This document shows, one piece after another, positions 42,706-51,686 of a DNA stretch of 64,000 bases. Numbering within the stretch: the first letter of the stretch is position 1; the number at the start of each line of letters is the position of its first letter. This DNA comes from Caulobacteraceae bacterium (GTDB lineage: Bacteria > Pseudomonadota > Alphaproteobacteria > Caulobacterales > Caulobacteraceae): assembly GCA_031291645.1 (NCBI GenBank), contig JARLIQ010000077.1, forward strand, positions 30,407 to 94,406, in the 5' to 3' direction. The notes under the pieces were generated by a model. The model saw only the letters and a program-made list of their open reading frames with translations, was not told the origin of the DNA and searched no databases. The position numbers and the translations under genes are program-made.

Positions 42706-43188
42706 CTACCAGTTGATGATGTTGAGCCTCGCCTCGCGCCGGGCCAGTCGGGTCGGACCGGCGTCGGTCCATATCTCGAGCTTGACCCGGGCGGCGGTCG
42801 GTGGGGCGGTCGCGCTGCCGGTCACGTAGAAGACGCCGCAGACCGTCCCGACGGGATCGGGGCGCAGGTGGCGCAACGGCACCTCGATCGACCGGCCTGC
42901 GACAGGCATTTCTGGTTCGGCGACGACATAGGCGCCGTAGCGGTCACCGCGCTCCTGGCGGACGCCGGCCAGCAGCCGGGCGTCGTCAGGCTCGATCAGG
43001 CGAACTCGCGCGCGCAGGCCGACACGGGCCCGGCCGGGCCTGTACTGGATCAGGACGTCCAGGCCGCCGGTCAGCGCGCGTGCGGTCGACAGGGTCAGGC
43101 AGTCGCGCGCGATCCTGCGGCGCTCGATCATCAGCCAAGCCAACGCCAGGAAACCGCTCAACGCTCCCAATGCATAGAAGATCGACAA
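42706..43188 (-). CDS. Hypothetical protein with N-terminal membrane helix
   Basis: A 160-residue protein. Residues ~3-20 (IFYALGALSGFLALAWLM) form one membrane segment. The rest is a beta-rich soluble part with LDVLIQYRPGRARVGLRARV and HLRPDPVGTVCGVFYVTGSA, and it ends LNIINW. No family is recognised. It converges with the GcrA-like gene and is divergent from the gene at 43442 across ~250 bp. It could be an inner-membrane protein with a cytoplasmic sensor or adaptor part. Confidence 0.6.
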   Translation of the reverse strand: MSIFYALGALSGFLALAWLMIERRRIARDCLTLSTARALTGGLDVLIQYRPGRARVGLRARVRLIEPDDARLLAGVRQERGDRYGAYVVAEPEMPVAGRSIEVPLRHLRPDPVGTVCGVFYVTGSATAPPTAARVKLEIWTDAGPTRLARREARLNIINW

Positions 43189-43234
43189 CGGACACCTGAC
43201 GCACGGAACTCACGGTCCACAATTTCGCGATTCT

Positions 43235-43269
43235 GAGCCTCCTTGGGGCTCGCTCTCCCTTGGGGAGAG
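43235..43269. other. Pair of adjacent short hairpins in a 250-bp intergenic gap
   Basis: GAGCC/GGCTC arms at 43235-43239 and 43247-43251 are followed by a 7-bp stem CTCTCCC/GGGAGAG (43253-43259 and 43263-43269). Both loops share CCTTGGGG-like sequence, as if duplicated. No T-tract follows. The rest of 43189-43441 shows no gene. Confidence 0.4.
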
Positions 43270-43441
43270 TCGGTCTGATCGCCCTCTGGTTCTGGGTGAA
43301 TCTTCCGATCAACGCACGCCTTGAGGGGCTCGCGGGGGAGTCTCCCGGGCCTCTCGTCTTGATGTCGATCAGGGGGCGCTGGCTACGCCGGCGGGCGAGG
43401 CCGCATCGAATTCAAGGGTCCAACAGAAAGGATGAGAGACC

Positions 43442-44140
43442 ATGGCCAAGAGCAGAGGTCGACCGAGAGCCGTGCGGGCGCCGGTGGTGGTCAACAATCT
43501 CGCGCTGAGCGCGAACCAGGAGCAGGTCTGGCGAGTGGCCAACGAGGATATCGGCTCGGGCGAACTTCCACGGATGAAGCGCGGGCTGGCCGCGCTCCGC
43601 GCGCTGGAGGGCGAGTTGGGGCGAGCCGTCTCGGACGCCTCGGTCCGGCTGGGCCTTGCCGAGAGTGTCGCACTCGAAACCGCGCGGGGCGAGAAGGTGG
43701 ATGTCGCCCGGCGGCCGATGGGCTTCAGCCGGGTGCGGGTCCGCACGCGCGACGGCCTGGATACGCTGCAGCGGGCGGGGGCGATCAGTTCGACCCAGTA
43801 TCGGGCGGGGCTCGCCTATCGCGACCTCTATGAAGCCACCGATCCCGAGCGCGACCTGCGCTCGCACATGGAGAGCCTGGAGCGGCGCGGCGGCTCGGGC
43901 GAAGGCGTGGCCGAGGCCTGGGCGGAGCGGCGCCTGCGCCTCTCGCGCACGGTCGCGGCGATCGAGGCCAAGGTGCGGCTGGCCGACCGCAACGATCGGG
44001 CCGTGCAGGCGCTGCGCGAGGTCGCCGGTCACGCGCGGTGCATTGGCGCGATGCTGAGCGGGGGCGGCAGCCAGGCGGCCTACAAGCGGGCCCTGATCAC
44101 CGCATTGGACGTTTGCGCCGCCCATTTCGGCATGGCGTAG
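43442..44140 (+). CDS. Uncharacterised DNA-binding-like protein of the accessory island
   Basis: A 232-residue basic, helical protein. The N-terminal KSRGRPRAVR is AT-hook-like. Near residue 100 is RTRDGLDTLQRAGAISSTQY then RAGLAYRDLYEA, and the end reads CIGAMLSGGGSQAAYKRALI followed by TALDVCAAHFGM. This layout resembles DUF6456-type proteins seen in Caulobacterales and related phages, a comparison from memory only. It sits next to a GcrA paralogue and an XRE repressor, so a regulatory or replication role in a mobile-element context is plausible. It is convergent with the CHRD gene. Confidence 0.6.
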   Translation: MAKSRGRPRAVRAPVVVNNLALSANQEQVWRVANEDIGSGELPRMKRGLAALRALEGELGRAVSDASVRLGLAESVALETARGEKVDVARRPMGFSRVRVRTRDGLDTLQRAGAISSTQYRAGLAYRDLYEATDPERDLRSHMESLERRGGSGEGVAEAWAERRLRLSRTVAAIEAKVRLADRNDRAVQALREVAGHARCIGAMLSGGGSQAAYKRALITALDVCAAHFGMA

Positions 44141-44159
44141 CCCAGCCTCAGCCCGCGCA

Positions 44160-44207
44160 ACGCCCTTCACACCAGGCGGCCTTGCTGGCGATTGGTTGGA
44201 AGGGCGT
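44160..44207. other. Long-loop 9-bp inverted repeat between convergent genes
   Basis: ACGCCCTTC at 44160-44168 pairs with GAAGGGCGT at 44199-44207 around a 30-nt loop, between the 3' ends of the genes at 43442 and 44216. It might help end transcription from either side, but there is no T-tract. Confidence 0.35.
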
Positions 44208-44215
44208 CCTTGCGG

Positions 44216-44644
44216 CTATTGCACCGGTACGACCTGGCCGCGGATCTCGCCGGCCGGGTGGGCGGCGGTGTGGACGTTGACGTACCACTGGCCGGCCCTC
44301 AGGTCGGCCGCCTGGGCGTCCGACACGCTGGCCGATCCGGCGATCGGGCTGGTCAGGTCGCCCTTGAGCGGCACCTCCACGCCGGCGGCCTGGCCGACGG
44401 GGGCCGGGCCATGGAAGTGCGCCGCGGTCGCCGGGCCGGTCAGGCCGCTATAGCTCACGGTCCAGGAAACGGTCTTGGCCGTGGTGTCGAGGTCGACCTT
44501 GGCCGATCCCGAACCTGTCGTGCTGTTGGGCGGGGTCTCAGATGCGCCGTTCAGCTTGGCGGTGTAGTGGAGGACCTTGGCGGCCGCAGGACCGGCGGAC
44601 ACGATGGCGCTGAGCGCGAGCGCGGTGAGGATGGCGGTGCGCAT
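44216..44644 (-). CDS. Exported CHRD domain protein
   Basis: A 142-residue protein with a signal peptide ([19 protein letters not shown]) and a single CHRD domain. The core is [20 protein letters not shown], then [17 protein letters not shown] and [20 protein letters not shown] with the conserved His pair. CHRD domains are beta-sandwich modules named from chordin; bacterial ones are periplasmic or secreted, of unknown ligand. The length is that of one domain with nothing else. Confidence 0.88.
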   Translation of the reverse strand: MRTAILTALALSAIVSAGPAAAKVLHYTAKLNGASETPPNSTTGSGSAKVDLDTTAKTVSWTVSYSGLTGPATAAHFHGPAPVGQAAGVEVPLKGDLTSPIAGSASVSDAQAADLRAGQWYVNVHTAAHPAGEIRGQVVPVQ

Positions 44645-44755
44645 AGGGGCTCCTGTGCTGTTGGCGGTGTCTTATCCCCTGCACATATGGGTATCGGCCC
44701 TGCGACGCCTTTGATCAAGCTGGGCATGGCCCGAATGGGCGCTCAGGAGGTGATG

Positions 44756-45253
44756 ATGGACGATCAGGACCTGGCGGAGACGGTGGAGGCGGTCTGGCGG
44801 GCCGGTCTGTCGACGGGCGAGGTGCTGGTGACCGAATCCGGCGCCGGGCTGTTCACCCAGGTCATGCTGAACGGCGTCCACACTCTGACGGCGGACGAAC
44901 CGAAGGACAGCGGCGGCGCCGACTTCGGTCCTTCACCCTACGGCCTGCTCCTGATGTCCCTGGGCGCCTGCACCTCGATGACCTTGAGGCTCTACGCCGA
45001 CCGCAAGGGCTGGCCGATGGAACGGGTGATCGTGCGGCTCTCGCACAGCAAGGTCCACGAAAGCGACGCCGAGCGGCCGGAGGCGGCGGACTCCTTCCTC
45101 GACCGCATCGATCGGTCGCTGGAATTTCGCGGGCCGCTGGACGACGAGCAGCGCGAGCGGCTGCTGGAGGTCGCCGACAAATGTCCTGTGCACCGGACGC
45201 TGACCGGCCGGATCGATATCCGCACCCATCTGCACGAGGCGGAGATCCGCTGA
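44756..45253 (+). CDS. OsmC family protein
   Basis: A 165-residue OsmC-type protein. The core [20 protein letters not shown] carries the first Cys, and the second is in [16 protein letters not shown] near the end. It belongs to the YhfA/C-terminal-like OsmC group and is distinct from the copy at 5222-5710. Two adjacent ATGs are possible; the second, at 44756, has AGGAGG 5 nt upstream and is chosen. It probably reduces organic peroxides. It is convergent with the aldo/keto reductase. Confidence 0.87.
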   Translation: MDDQDLAETVEAVWRAGLSTGEVLVTESGAGLFTQVMLNGVHTLTADEPKDSGGADFGPSPYGLLLMSLGACTSMTLRLYADRKGWPMERVIVRLSHSKVHESDAERPEAADSFLDRIDRSLEFRGPLDDEQRERLLEVADKCPVHRTLTGRIDIRTHLHEAEIR

Positions 45254-45259
45254 GGCCAT

Positions 45260-46255
45260 CTAGGCAGGCTCGCGCAACCCCAGGCCGTCGATCCGCGCGA
45301 CCAGGTCCGCCGGCAGCGCTCCTTGCCGCTCGGCGGCCAGGCACTGGGCCAACTCCGCGCGGTTCTTCACGCCGATGACCAGGGTGTCGACACCGTTCAT
45401 CCCGAGCGCATAGCGATGAGCGATGACCGCCGGGTCCTCGCCGAGATCGGCGCACAGCGCACGATAGGGTGCGGCCCGGGCGTAGTCGGCCAATTCAGCG
45501 CTCTTGGGATGCAGCGGACGGTCGAGCCGGGCGGTGAGCGCGCCGGCCTGCACCGCCCGGATGCCCATCACCCCGACGCCCTGGGTGACCGCGGCGGCGA
45601 TGATCTCGCGGGGGACCGGCGGCTCGGCGTAGGCGCGCATGTCGCCGGCGCTGTCCAGCAGGTTCGTCACGGCCTGGGCGACGGCGGGCTCCGGCGAATG
45701 GGCCAGCGCCGCCTTGATGGTCTGGGGAACGCCGGTGGCGGTTATGCCCCAGGCGCCGATGCGGCCTTGGCGTTGCAGGGCCTCCAGGGTGGGGACGACC
45801 TGTTCCGCATAGAGCGACCAGCGGGTTGAGAACTCGTCCTGCCGGTGCGCGCGGCGCGCATAGACGTAGTCGTCCGGGCGGATGTTGGTGTGCAGGAAGA
45901 AGAGGTCAGTCCGGTCGAGCTTCATCGCGGCCAGGCTCGCGTCCAGCGACGCTGTGATGCGTGCGGCGACCTCGTTCGCCGGCGGCGAGCCCAGATAGAC
46001 CTTGCTGGTGATCCGCACGCCGTCGGGCAGGCGGCCGTCGAAGGCGGCGGCGATGACCGCCTCGCAATGGCGATAGAGCGGGGCGGTGTCGATCAGGTTG
46101 ACGCCGGCCTCGATGGCCGCCTTGAGGGTGGCGACCGCCTCGCCGCGGCTGGTCTCGCCCCACAGTTCGCCAAGGCCGCCGCCGCCCAGGGTGAGGCGGC
46201 TGACGCCGGCCAACGGCCCAAGGTCGTTGAATTGCATGACAACCGGGCTCCCCAT
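45260..46255 (-). CDS. Aldo/keto reductase
   Basis: A 331-residue TIM-barrel NADPH-dependent reductase. LTLGGGGLGELWG starts the barrel, IEAGVNLIDTAPLYRHCEAV holds the catalytic Asp and Tyr, SKVYLG the Lys, and LFFLHTNI the His. The C-terminal cofactor strand VDTLVIGVKNRAELAQCL is in place. It resembles the L-galactose/fucose dehydrogenase-like or pyridoxal group rather than classical AKR1. Start 46255 is used; an in-frame ATG at 46237 is possible. Substrate unknown. Confidence 0.88.
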   Translation of the reverse strand: MGSPVVMQFNDLGPLAGVSRLTLGGGGLGELWGETSRGEAVATLKAAIEAGVNLIDTAPLYRHCEAVIAAAFDGRLPDGVRITSKVYLGSPPANEVAARITASLDASLAAMKLDRTDLFFLHTNIRPDDYVYARRAHRQDEFSTRWSLYAEQVVPTLEALQRQGRIGAWGITATGVPQTIKAALAHSPEPAVAQAVTNLLDSAGDMRAYAEPPVPREIIAAAVTQGVGVMGIRAVQAGALTARLDRPLHPKSAELADYARAAPYRALCADLGEDPAVIAHRYALGMNGVDTLVIGVKNRAELAQCLAAERQGALPADLVARIDGLGLREPA

Positions 46256-46357
46256 GCCGGCCCCGCCGTCTGGCCGCAGGTCCGTTTCAAGGATTGTCAG
46301 GCGTGCGGGATCGGGTGTCCAGGCGTGACGGCGTGGGCTCGGCCCGCGAGGCTCGCC

Positions 46358-47608
46358 TTAGGCGCTGAGATTGCGCACAGGCTGGCCGCTGCCGGCGGCG
46401 TCGTCCAGTTCCGCACCCGTCATGTCGGCGCCCTCGAGCTTGACGTTCGACATGTCGGTCTCCAGCAGCCGGGCCCGGCGCAGGTCCGCGCCGCGCAGGT
46501 CCGCATGGCGCAGAGCCGCCCGTGTCAAATCGGCCCGGAGTTGGCGGCCGCCCGCGATGCTCAGGGGGCCGAGGTTGGCTTCCCGCAGATCTGCACGAGC
46601 CAGTTTGGCCCCGACCAGCTTGGCGCCGCGAAGGTCGGCCCCGCGCAGCTTGGCCGCCCTCAGGTCCGACCCGCTGAGGTCGCAGCCCTCCAGGTGGGCG
46701 CCTGCAAGGTCGACGCCGAACAGGATTGCGCCCCGCGCGCGCATGGCCGTCAGGCGCCGGCCGCTGAGCTGCGGGCAGCAGCGGAAATCGGTGTCGGCGA
46801 AGACCCCGGGGCGGCCTTCGCGTCCCCCGGTCCGGCACCACTGTTCGTGGCTGTCGATCATCTCGTTCAGCGGATGGTCGTCGATGAACACCATGGCCGG
46901 CGGGGCCATCATCAGGTCGGCGACTTCCGCGCCTGTGGTCACCGCCTCGCCGAGGTTGGCGCCGGCCACGACCGCGTCTCGCAAGGTCGCGCCGCTGAAG
47001 TCGGCTCCGCTCAGGTGGGCGCCGGAAAGGTCGGCGCCGTCCAGGTTGGCGCGGCAGAGCCTGGCGCCGGTCAAGGTGGCGTTCGACAGGTCCGCGTCGC
47101 GGAAGTCGGCCACCGCGGCGGAGGCGCCGGTCATCTTGGCGCCCGACAGGTTGGCCCCGGTCAGGATGGCGTGGTCCAGTTCCCCCGGTCGCCGCTCGTG
47201 CTGGAGCACGTGGAAGCCGGTCTTGCTGTTCTGGATGGCCAGGACGCCTTCACGCAGGTCGCATCCCGAAAGGTCGGCGCCCGACAGGTTCGCCCCGCGC
47301 AGGCAGGCGCCCCTGAGGTCGGCCCGCACCAGGCAGCTGTCCCTGAGGTCCGCGTTGCGCAGGTCGGCGCCGAACAGCGTCGCCCCCCGCAGCACGGCGC
47401 TGCGCAGCAGGGCCGCGTTCAGCCGCGCGCCGCTGAGGTCGGCGTCGGTCAGGTCCACGCCGTCCAGCGCACAGTTGGACAGGTCGGTGTAGGCCAGCTT
47501 CGCCCTCTGTCCGCCGGGGCGGCCGGTCAGATAGCGGCTGTGCGCGTCCAGCGTGGCGCGCAGCAGGCTGGGATCGATCGATGTGAGTAGCTTTGGGGCG
47601 GCCGACAT
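46358..47608 (-). CDS. Pentapeptide repeat protein
   Basis: A 416-residue protein built mostly of A(D/N)Lxx pentapeptides, which form a right-handed quadrilateral beta-helix. There are three blocks (about residues 37-125, 145-225 and 290-400), for example ADLRNADLRDSCLVRADLRG and GANLSGADLSGCDLR. Two breaks separate them; the second contains EQWCRTGGREGRPGVFADTDF, a conserved-looking non-repeat insert with Cys. There is no signal peptide. Function of such long cytoplasmic proteins is generally unknown; DNA mimicry is known only for some short members. Confidence 0.9.
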   Translation of the reverse strand: MSAAPKLLTSIDPSLLRATLDAHSRYLTGRPGGQRAKLAYTDLSNCALDGVDLTDADLSGARLNAALLRSAVLRGATLFGADLRNADLRDSCLVRADLRGACLRGANLSGADLSGCDLREGVLAIQNSKTGFHVLQHERRPGELDHAILTGANLSGAKMTGASAAVADFRDADLSNATLTGARLCRANLDGADLSGAHLSGADFSGATLRDAVVAGANLGEAVTTGAEVADLMMAPPAMVFIDDHPLNEMIDSHEQWCRTGGREGRPGVFADTDFRCCPQLSGRRLTAMRARGAILFGVDLAGAHLEGCDLSGSDLRAAKLRGADLRGAKLVGAKLARADLREANLGPLSIAGGRQLRADLTRAALRHADLRGADLRRARLLETDMSNVKLEGADMTGAELDDAAGSGQPVRNLSA

Positions 47609-47672
47609 CTGGAACCTTCTGGACGCCGGATGCTTAACAGCCGCTCTTTAACGAAAGGTGGCGTTCTCCGTG

Positions 47673-48398
47673 TCAGATTATCGGAACTGGCCGCGCGCGT
47701 TGATTGTAAAGCAGCTTGGTTCGACGCTCGATTTCCTCTGGCGTGAGGGTGGCGGGATCCTCGACCGGCCCGGCTGTGACCGCCAGACCCCTTTGCACGG
47801 CTGGGCGTGCGCTCAGCTCGTCGAACCAGCGCTTGAAGTACGGGAACTCCTCGATGTCCTGCCCCTGACCTTGCCAGTTCACGGTCCACGGATAGGCGAT
47901 CATGTCGGCGATGGTGTACGCCTCGCCCGCCAGATACGGGCTTTCATAGAGCCGGTTGTTAAGCACTCCGTAGAGCCGGTTCGCTTCGTCGGTGAAGCGG
48001 CGCACCGCGTATGACTGGTCGCCGCGGGTATCGCCCAGCCGGCGGAAGTGGCCGCATTCGCCGAGCTTGGGCCCCTGGTTGGCCATCTGCCAGATCACCC
48101 ACTGGACGACCTCGTACTTCTGGCGCGGCTCCTGAGGCCAGAACCGGCCGGCCTTTTCGGCCAGGTACATCATGATCGCGCCGGACTCGAACACGCTGAT
48201 CGGCTCGCCGCCCCCGAGGGGATCATGGTCGACGATCGCCGGCATGCGGTTGTTCGGACTGATCTTCAGGAACTCGTCCTTAAACTGATCGCCTCGGCCG
48301 ATGTTGCAGGGGACGATCCGGTAGGGGAGGCCGAGTTCCTCGAGCAGGATGGTGACCTTCTTGCCGTTCGGCGTGGGCCAATAGTGGACGTCGATCAT
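47673..48398 (-). CDS. Glutathione S-transferase (YfcG/YghU-type disulfide reductase)
   Basis: A 241-residue GST of the Nu class. It opens with DVHYWPTPNGKKVTILLEEL (Thr/Asn active-site region), has PNNRMPAIVDHDPLGGGEPI and the Glu-Ser pair in VFESGAIMMYLAEK. The C-terminal FPYFKRWFDELSARPAVQRG matches YfcG/YghU. These enzymes reduce disulfides with glutathione and have low classical GST activity. It stands alone and divergent from the next gene. Confidence 0.9.
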   Translation of the reverse strand: MIDVHYWPTPNGKKVTILLEELGLPYRIVPCNIGRGDQFKDEFLKISPNNRMPAIVDHDPLGGGEPISVFESGAIMMYLAEKAGRFWPQEPRQKYEVVQWVIWQMANQGPKLGECGHFRRLGDTRGDQSYAVRRFTDEANRLYGVLNNRLYESPYLAGEAYTIADMIAYPWTVNWQGQGQDIEEFPYFKRWFDELSARPAVQRGLAVTAGPVEDPATLTPEEIERRTKLLYNQRARPVPII

Positions 48399-48575
48399 CG
48401 CTGTTCGCCTCGCTGTTGCGTGGACTTGGTCAGGAGATAGGGCCGGCTCGGTGCGGCCGCCAGATGAACCGCGCCTAAACGCACGCGTCCGCCGGGCTTC
48501 AGGCGAGCGGGTCTAGCCTTCCCGTCATCGGTCGCGCGCCGCAGCGCGGCCCCGAGGCTCAACAGGGTGCGTGTC

Positions 48576-48950
48576 ATGTCGTATCAGGATTTCTCGCCCG
48601 CGATGTCGGTCGCCGGGCCGGGCCGATCGCCTGCGTTCGCCGAGCCCGACTGGCGCGGCGCCGTGGACGAAGGCGCGGACGAGGTCGCGTTAAGGCCGCT
48701 CTGCCGGATCGGGCGTCAGATTGATCGCCTTTCGGCCTGGATCGCGGCCGGCGCCGGCTATGGCTGGCTGGGCGCCTACCAGGCCCGGCGCTCGGCGTTC
48801 GAGCTTCAGTCGATCCGCGCCCACATCGCGCATGAGACCGCGTATAACGGCGGGCGGCTGCCCGATGGTGACCGCAGGGCCATCCAGTCCCGGCTCGACC
48901 GCCTCGAGCGGCGCCTGGAGGCCAGCCGGGCTGACGTCGGGGTGGACTGA
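48576..48950 (+). CDS. Hypothetical protein
   Basis: A 124-residue, mostly helical protein. DRLSAWIAAGAGYGWLGAYQ forms a semi-hydrophobic helix, followed by charged helices (ELQSIRAHIAHETA, DRLERRLEASRADV). The first 35 residues are disordered. No family is recognised. ATG 48576 is used; a GTG at 48567 in frame is equally possible, with CAACAGG upstream. It converges with the deacetylase gene, 6 bp apart. Confidence 0.55.
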   Translation: MSYQDFSPAMSVAGPGRSPAFAEPDWRGAVDEGADEVALRPLCRIGRQIDRLSAWIAAGAGYGWLGAYQARRSAFELQSIRAHIAHETAYNGGRLPDGDRRAIQSRLDRLERRLEASRADVGVD

Positions 48951-48956
48951 CGCCGG

Positions 48957-49751
48957 CTAGGCTGTCTCGACCTTCAGCTCGCGCAAGACCGAGCGCATCG
49001 GCGCGCACCAGAGCCGCTGGGTCTTGATCCAGTCCAGGATCAGGTCGTGGCTGGCGATGCTGGTGTCGCCGTCGCCGAGGCGTTTGGGCGCCACGGCGTG
49101 GAAGATCAGGATCGCCCAGAAGCCCCAGCGGAGCGCCTTTCGGACATAGTCGATCGCCAGGCGCGGATCGTCCCGATCGTAGGTCGGGGCGATCGCCTGC
49201 AGCAGATAGCGGTCCTTGCCGACCTGGCGCGGGTCGTTGGGGTCCCCGTCGGCGGCGCGGGCGGCGACGAAGCGCTTTCGCAGCACGCTGATGTAGCGCA
49301 ACTCGGTCTCCAGCTGCGGGCCGCGACCCAGGTCGATCACCCCGCAGGGAAAGGCGAAGATCCGCTGGCGGTCGACGCCGAAATTGGCGTTGAAGTACTG
49401 CTCGGCGTCGGTGACCTGTTCCCTGGTGAAACGCGACGCCGAATAGGCTTTGAGTTCGCAGGGATGGCTGACCGTGTGGTCGCCGATCTCGTGTCCTTCG
49501 GCCGCCACGGCCTGCCAGTCGCGAAGCCGCGCCTGCATGTTTTCCTCGGTAAGGAAGAAGGTCGCCTTCAAGCCGCGCGCGTCGAGGGCTGGAACGGCGT
49601 GATCCAGTTGGCTGTCGAGCCCGTCGTCGTAAGTCAGGCTGACGGCGGCCCTCGCGCCACCCGGCCAGCCGGCGCGGCGCGCGAACGCCGGCGGCGCCGC
49701 CAAGGCCACCGATACGGTCGCACCGGCCAGGATCGTCCTACGTGTCAGCAT
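48957..49751 (-). CDS. Polysaccharide deacetylase (NodB homology) family protein
   Basis: A 264-residue exported protein. The N-terminus LTRRTILAGATVSVALAAPP has a twin-Arg and a signal-like helix, so Tat export is possible. The NodB domain has the metal/catalytic site SLTYDDGLDSQLDHAVPALD (Asp pair) and HEIGDHTVSHPCEL (His pair, HxxxH). It would remove N- or O-acetyl groups from a polysaccharide or peptidoglycan in the periplasm. Substrate is unknown. No polysaccharide cluster is adjacent. Confidence 0.88.
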   Translation of the reverse strand: MLTRRTILAGATVSVALAAPPAFARRAGWPGGARAAVSLTYDDGLDSQLDHAVPALDARGLKATFFLTEENMQARLRDWQAVAAEGHEIGDHTVSHPCELKAYSASRFTREQVTDAEQYFNANFGVDRQRIFAFPCGVIDLGRGPQLETELRYISVLRKRFVAARAADGDPNDPRQVGKDRYLLQAIAPTYDRDDPRLAIDYVRKALRWGFWAILIFHAVAPKRLGDGDTSIASHDLILDWIKTQRLWCAPMRSVLRELKVETA

Positions 49752-49991
49752 CTCAATTCAATCCCCGGTCGGTGGCGTATTTTCGTCATACCGTCGAATC
49801 CCCGCCATGATCCAACTCAACCGGACCGAGTTCCGGTTTGCTGGGGGCGACCTGGAGGCGGCCCCCGAGTCGGCGCTCATGGAATTGCGCCGGCTGAACA
49901 GAACATGAGCCTGCGCGTTCCACGATGGTTCATGTCATGAGCGCCACATTGTTGCGAATAGGCTAGTTGTTTGGGCCGGATGGAGATTCCT

Positions 49992-51674
49992 ATGACCGCC
50001 GCACGAAAACTTCGCTGGAGCGCCTCGCGCCTCGTCATCGCCGCGGTCTTGCCGGTCTTGGCCTTGGCCGCTTGCAAGCCCAACGCCCAACAGGCCGCAT
50101 CGTCGGCTCCGCCGCCGCTCGCGGCCTTGCCGTTATCGGACTCGGCGGCGCCGCCCATAACGCCGGCCCCGCCCGTCAGCGCCCTGCCGCCGGCGCCGCG
50201 GGCGCGTGTGGCCCGCCTGGCCGACCCAAATCAGGAATACGCCTTCGCCGACCGGGCCTACGCGATGGCCTCGGCGTTCGGCGACGCGCCGCCGGACTAC
50301 GCCTTTGACTATGGGAATGGCGAGCGTCCCTGGGTGTGGATGGGCGATGACCAATCGATGCGTGTCGCCGAGCCGCTGCCGGGCGGCTACGAGCGCTACT
50401 ACTATTACGAGCCTGGCTCGGACACGCCCTATCTCGTCACCGACGGCGACTACAGCTACGGCTACGACGGTGGGGCGCTGGTCGTGGTCTACGATCGGCG
50501 GGGCCACAGGTTGCCGCCGGACGAGATGGAACGCCGCGCCCAGTTCGCCGGCCAGTACCTGGCGCGTTCGCAGGCGATCTATCAGGCCTCCCGCCGTCAG
50601 CAACGGGAAGCCGTCGCCCAGGCCAACTGGGCCGCGCGGCGCAGCGCCATCGACGCCCAGCGCGCGCAGTGGGCTGCGGCTCAGGCGGCCGATCAGGACT
50701 GGCGCGCCTACCATGACGCGCACCAGCAGGACGAGCAGGCTCATTGGGCCGCCGAACGCTACCGGCGCGAAGCCCAGGCGGCCCGGTTCGCCCAGGCGGT
50801 CAACGACCAGCAGCTTGCGCAGCAGGACTGGCAGGCCGCGCAGCGGGCGCAGGCGCGCGCCGCCGCCGCCGGCCAGATTCCGGCCCCGGGCGGCGGTCCG
50901 TTCCATTTCGGGCAGAAGCCGCCGCCGGTGACCGCTCAGGCTCCGCCTGTTCAGCCGCCTCCCGGTCAGGCGGCCCCGGGTCAGGCGATTCCGGGCCAGG
51001 CGCCGATCGGGCCGGGGACGCGTGTGCAACCCAACGGTCCGCCGCCAAGTCAGAGCCAGCCGGGCGCGTTCCAGGCCGACGCTCAACGGCGCGCCGCGGA
51101 GCAGGCGCAAGCCGCCGCGGCCAGCAGGCAGGCGGCGGCCCAGCAGGCGCAGGTCGAGGCCCAGCGCCGCGGTCAGCTTCAATCCCAGGCTGAAGCCGCG
51201 CGGCAGGCCCAGACCCAGGCCGCCGCGGCCCAGCGCACGCAACTCGAAGCGCAGCGTCGGGCCGACCAGCAGGCCCAGGTCCAGGCCGCGGCCGCGCGTC
51301 AGGCGCAAGCTCAGGCCGCCGCCGCGCAACGCGCGCAGCTTGAGGCACAGCGCAGGGCCGAACAGCAGGCCCAGATCCAGGCTCGAACGCAGGCTGCCGC
51401 GGCTCAACGCGCACAGCTTGAGGCACAACGGCGAGCCGACCAGCAGGCCCAGGTCCAGGCGCGCGCCCAGGCCGCGGCCGCCCGTCAGGCGCAGGCCCAA
51501 CACCAGGCGCAGGTCCAGGCCCAAGCCCAGGCGCAAGCCGCGCGGCAGGCGCAGCAGAACGCGGCCGCCCAGGCCGCCCGCGAACGCGCGGCGACCAAGC
51601 CCGCCAAGCCCGAGCCGACGCCTCATCCGCGCCGCGTCGGGCCCAATGGCGAGCCCCTGCCGGCCAACAACTAG
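49992..51674 (+). CDS. Gln/Ala-rich coiled-coil lipoprotein
   Basis: A 560-residue protein. ATG 49992 follows GGAGA and gives a lipoprotein signal with VLALAAC (Cys near residue 28). A Pro-rich stretch leads to a small folded part, ~60-180, with EYAFADRAYAMASAFGDAPP and the Tyr-rich YERYYYYEPGSDTPYLV. From ~185 on, it is almost wholly Ala/Gln/Arg: long helices, a Pro/Gln break near 305-355, then tandem repeats to the Pro-rich end. It is probably envelope-anchored with a rod-like tail. Family and function are not recognised. Confidence 0.75.
   Translation: MTAARKLRWSASRLVIAAVLPVLALAACKPNAQQAASSAPPPLAALPLSDSAAPPITPAPPVSALPPAPRARVARLADPNQEYAFADRAYAMASAFGDAPPDYAFDYGNGERPWVWMGDDQSMRVAEPLPGGYERYYYYEPGSDTPYLVTDGDYSYGYDGGALVVVYDRRGHRLPPDEMERRAQFAGQYLARSQAIYQASRRQQREAVAQANWAARRSAIDAQRAQWAAAQAADQDWRAYHDAHQQDEQAHWAAERYRREAQAARFAQAVNDQQLAQQDWQAAQRAQARAAAAGQIPAPGGGPFHFGQKPPPVTAQAPPVQPPPGQAAPGQAIPGQAPIGPGTRVQPNGPPPSQSQPGAFQADAQRRAAEQAQAAAASRQAAAQQAQVEAQRRGQLQSQAEAARQAQTQAAAAQRTQLEAQRRADQQAQVQAAAARQAQAQAAAAQRAQLEAQRRAEQQAQIQARTQAAAAQRAQLEAQRRADQQAQVQARAQAAAARQAQAQHQAQVQAQAQAQAARQAQQNAAAQAARERAATKPAKPEPTPHPRRVGPNGEPLPANN
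51231..51482 (+). repeat. Three tandem coding repeats (AQR-x-QLEAQRRA-D/E-QQAQ)
   Basis: Copies begin at about 51231, 51327 and 51405, 32 and 26 codons apart, within the Gln/Ala-rich lipoprotein gene. They indicate growth of the coiled-coil tail by duplication and may vary in number between strains. Confidence 0.7.
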
Positions 51675-51686
51675 TTCGGCGAGGGA

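Noticed and set aside
47626..47660. Two TTAA half sites upstream of the pentapeptide-repeat gene as a CtrA box
   Set aside because: The spacing is 10 bp rather than the 7 bp of a CtrA site.
50133..51626. A Leu/Gly/Arg-rich minus-strand frame opposite the Gln/Ala-rich lipoprotein
   Set aside because: It is the complement of the Gln/Ala repeats, which automatically yields Leu/Gly/Arg; the plus frame has a lipobox and ribosome-binding site.
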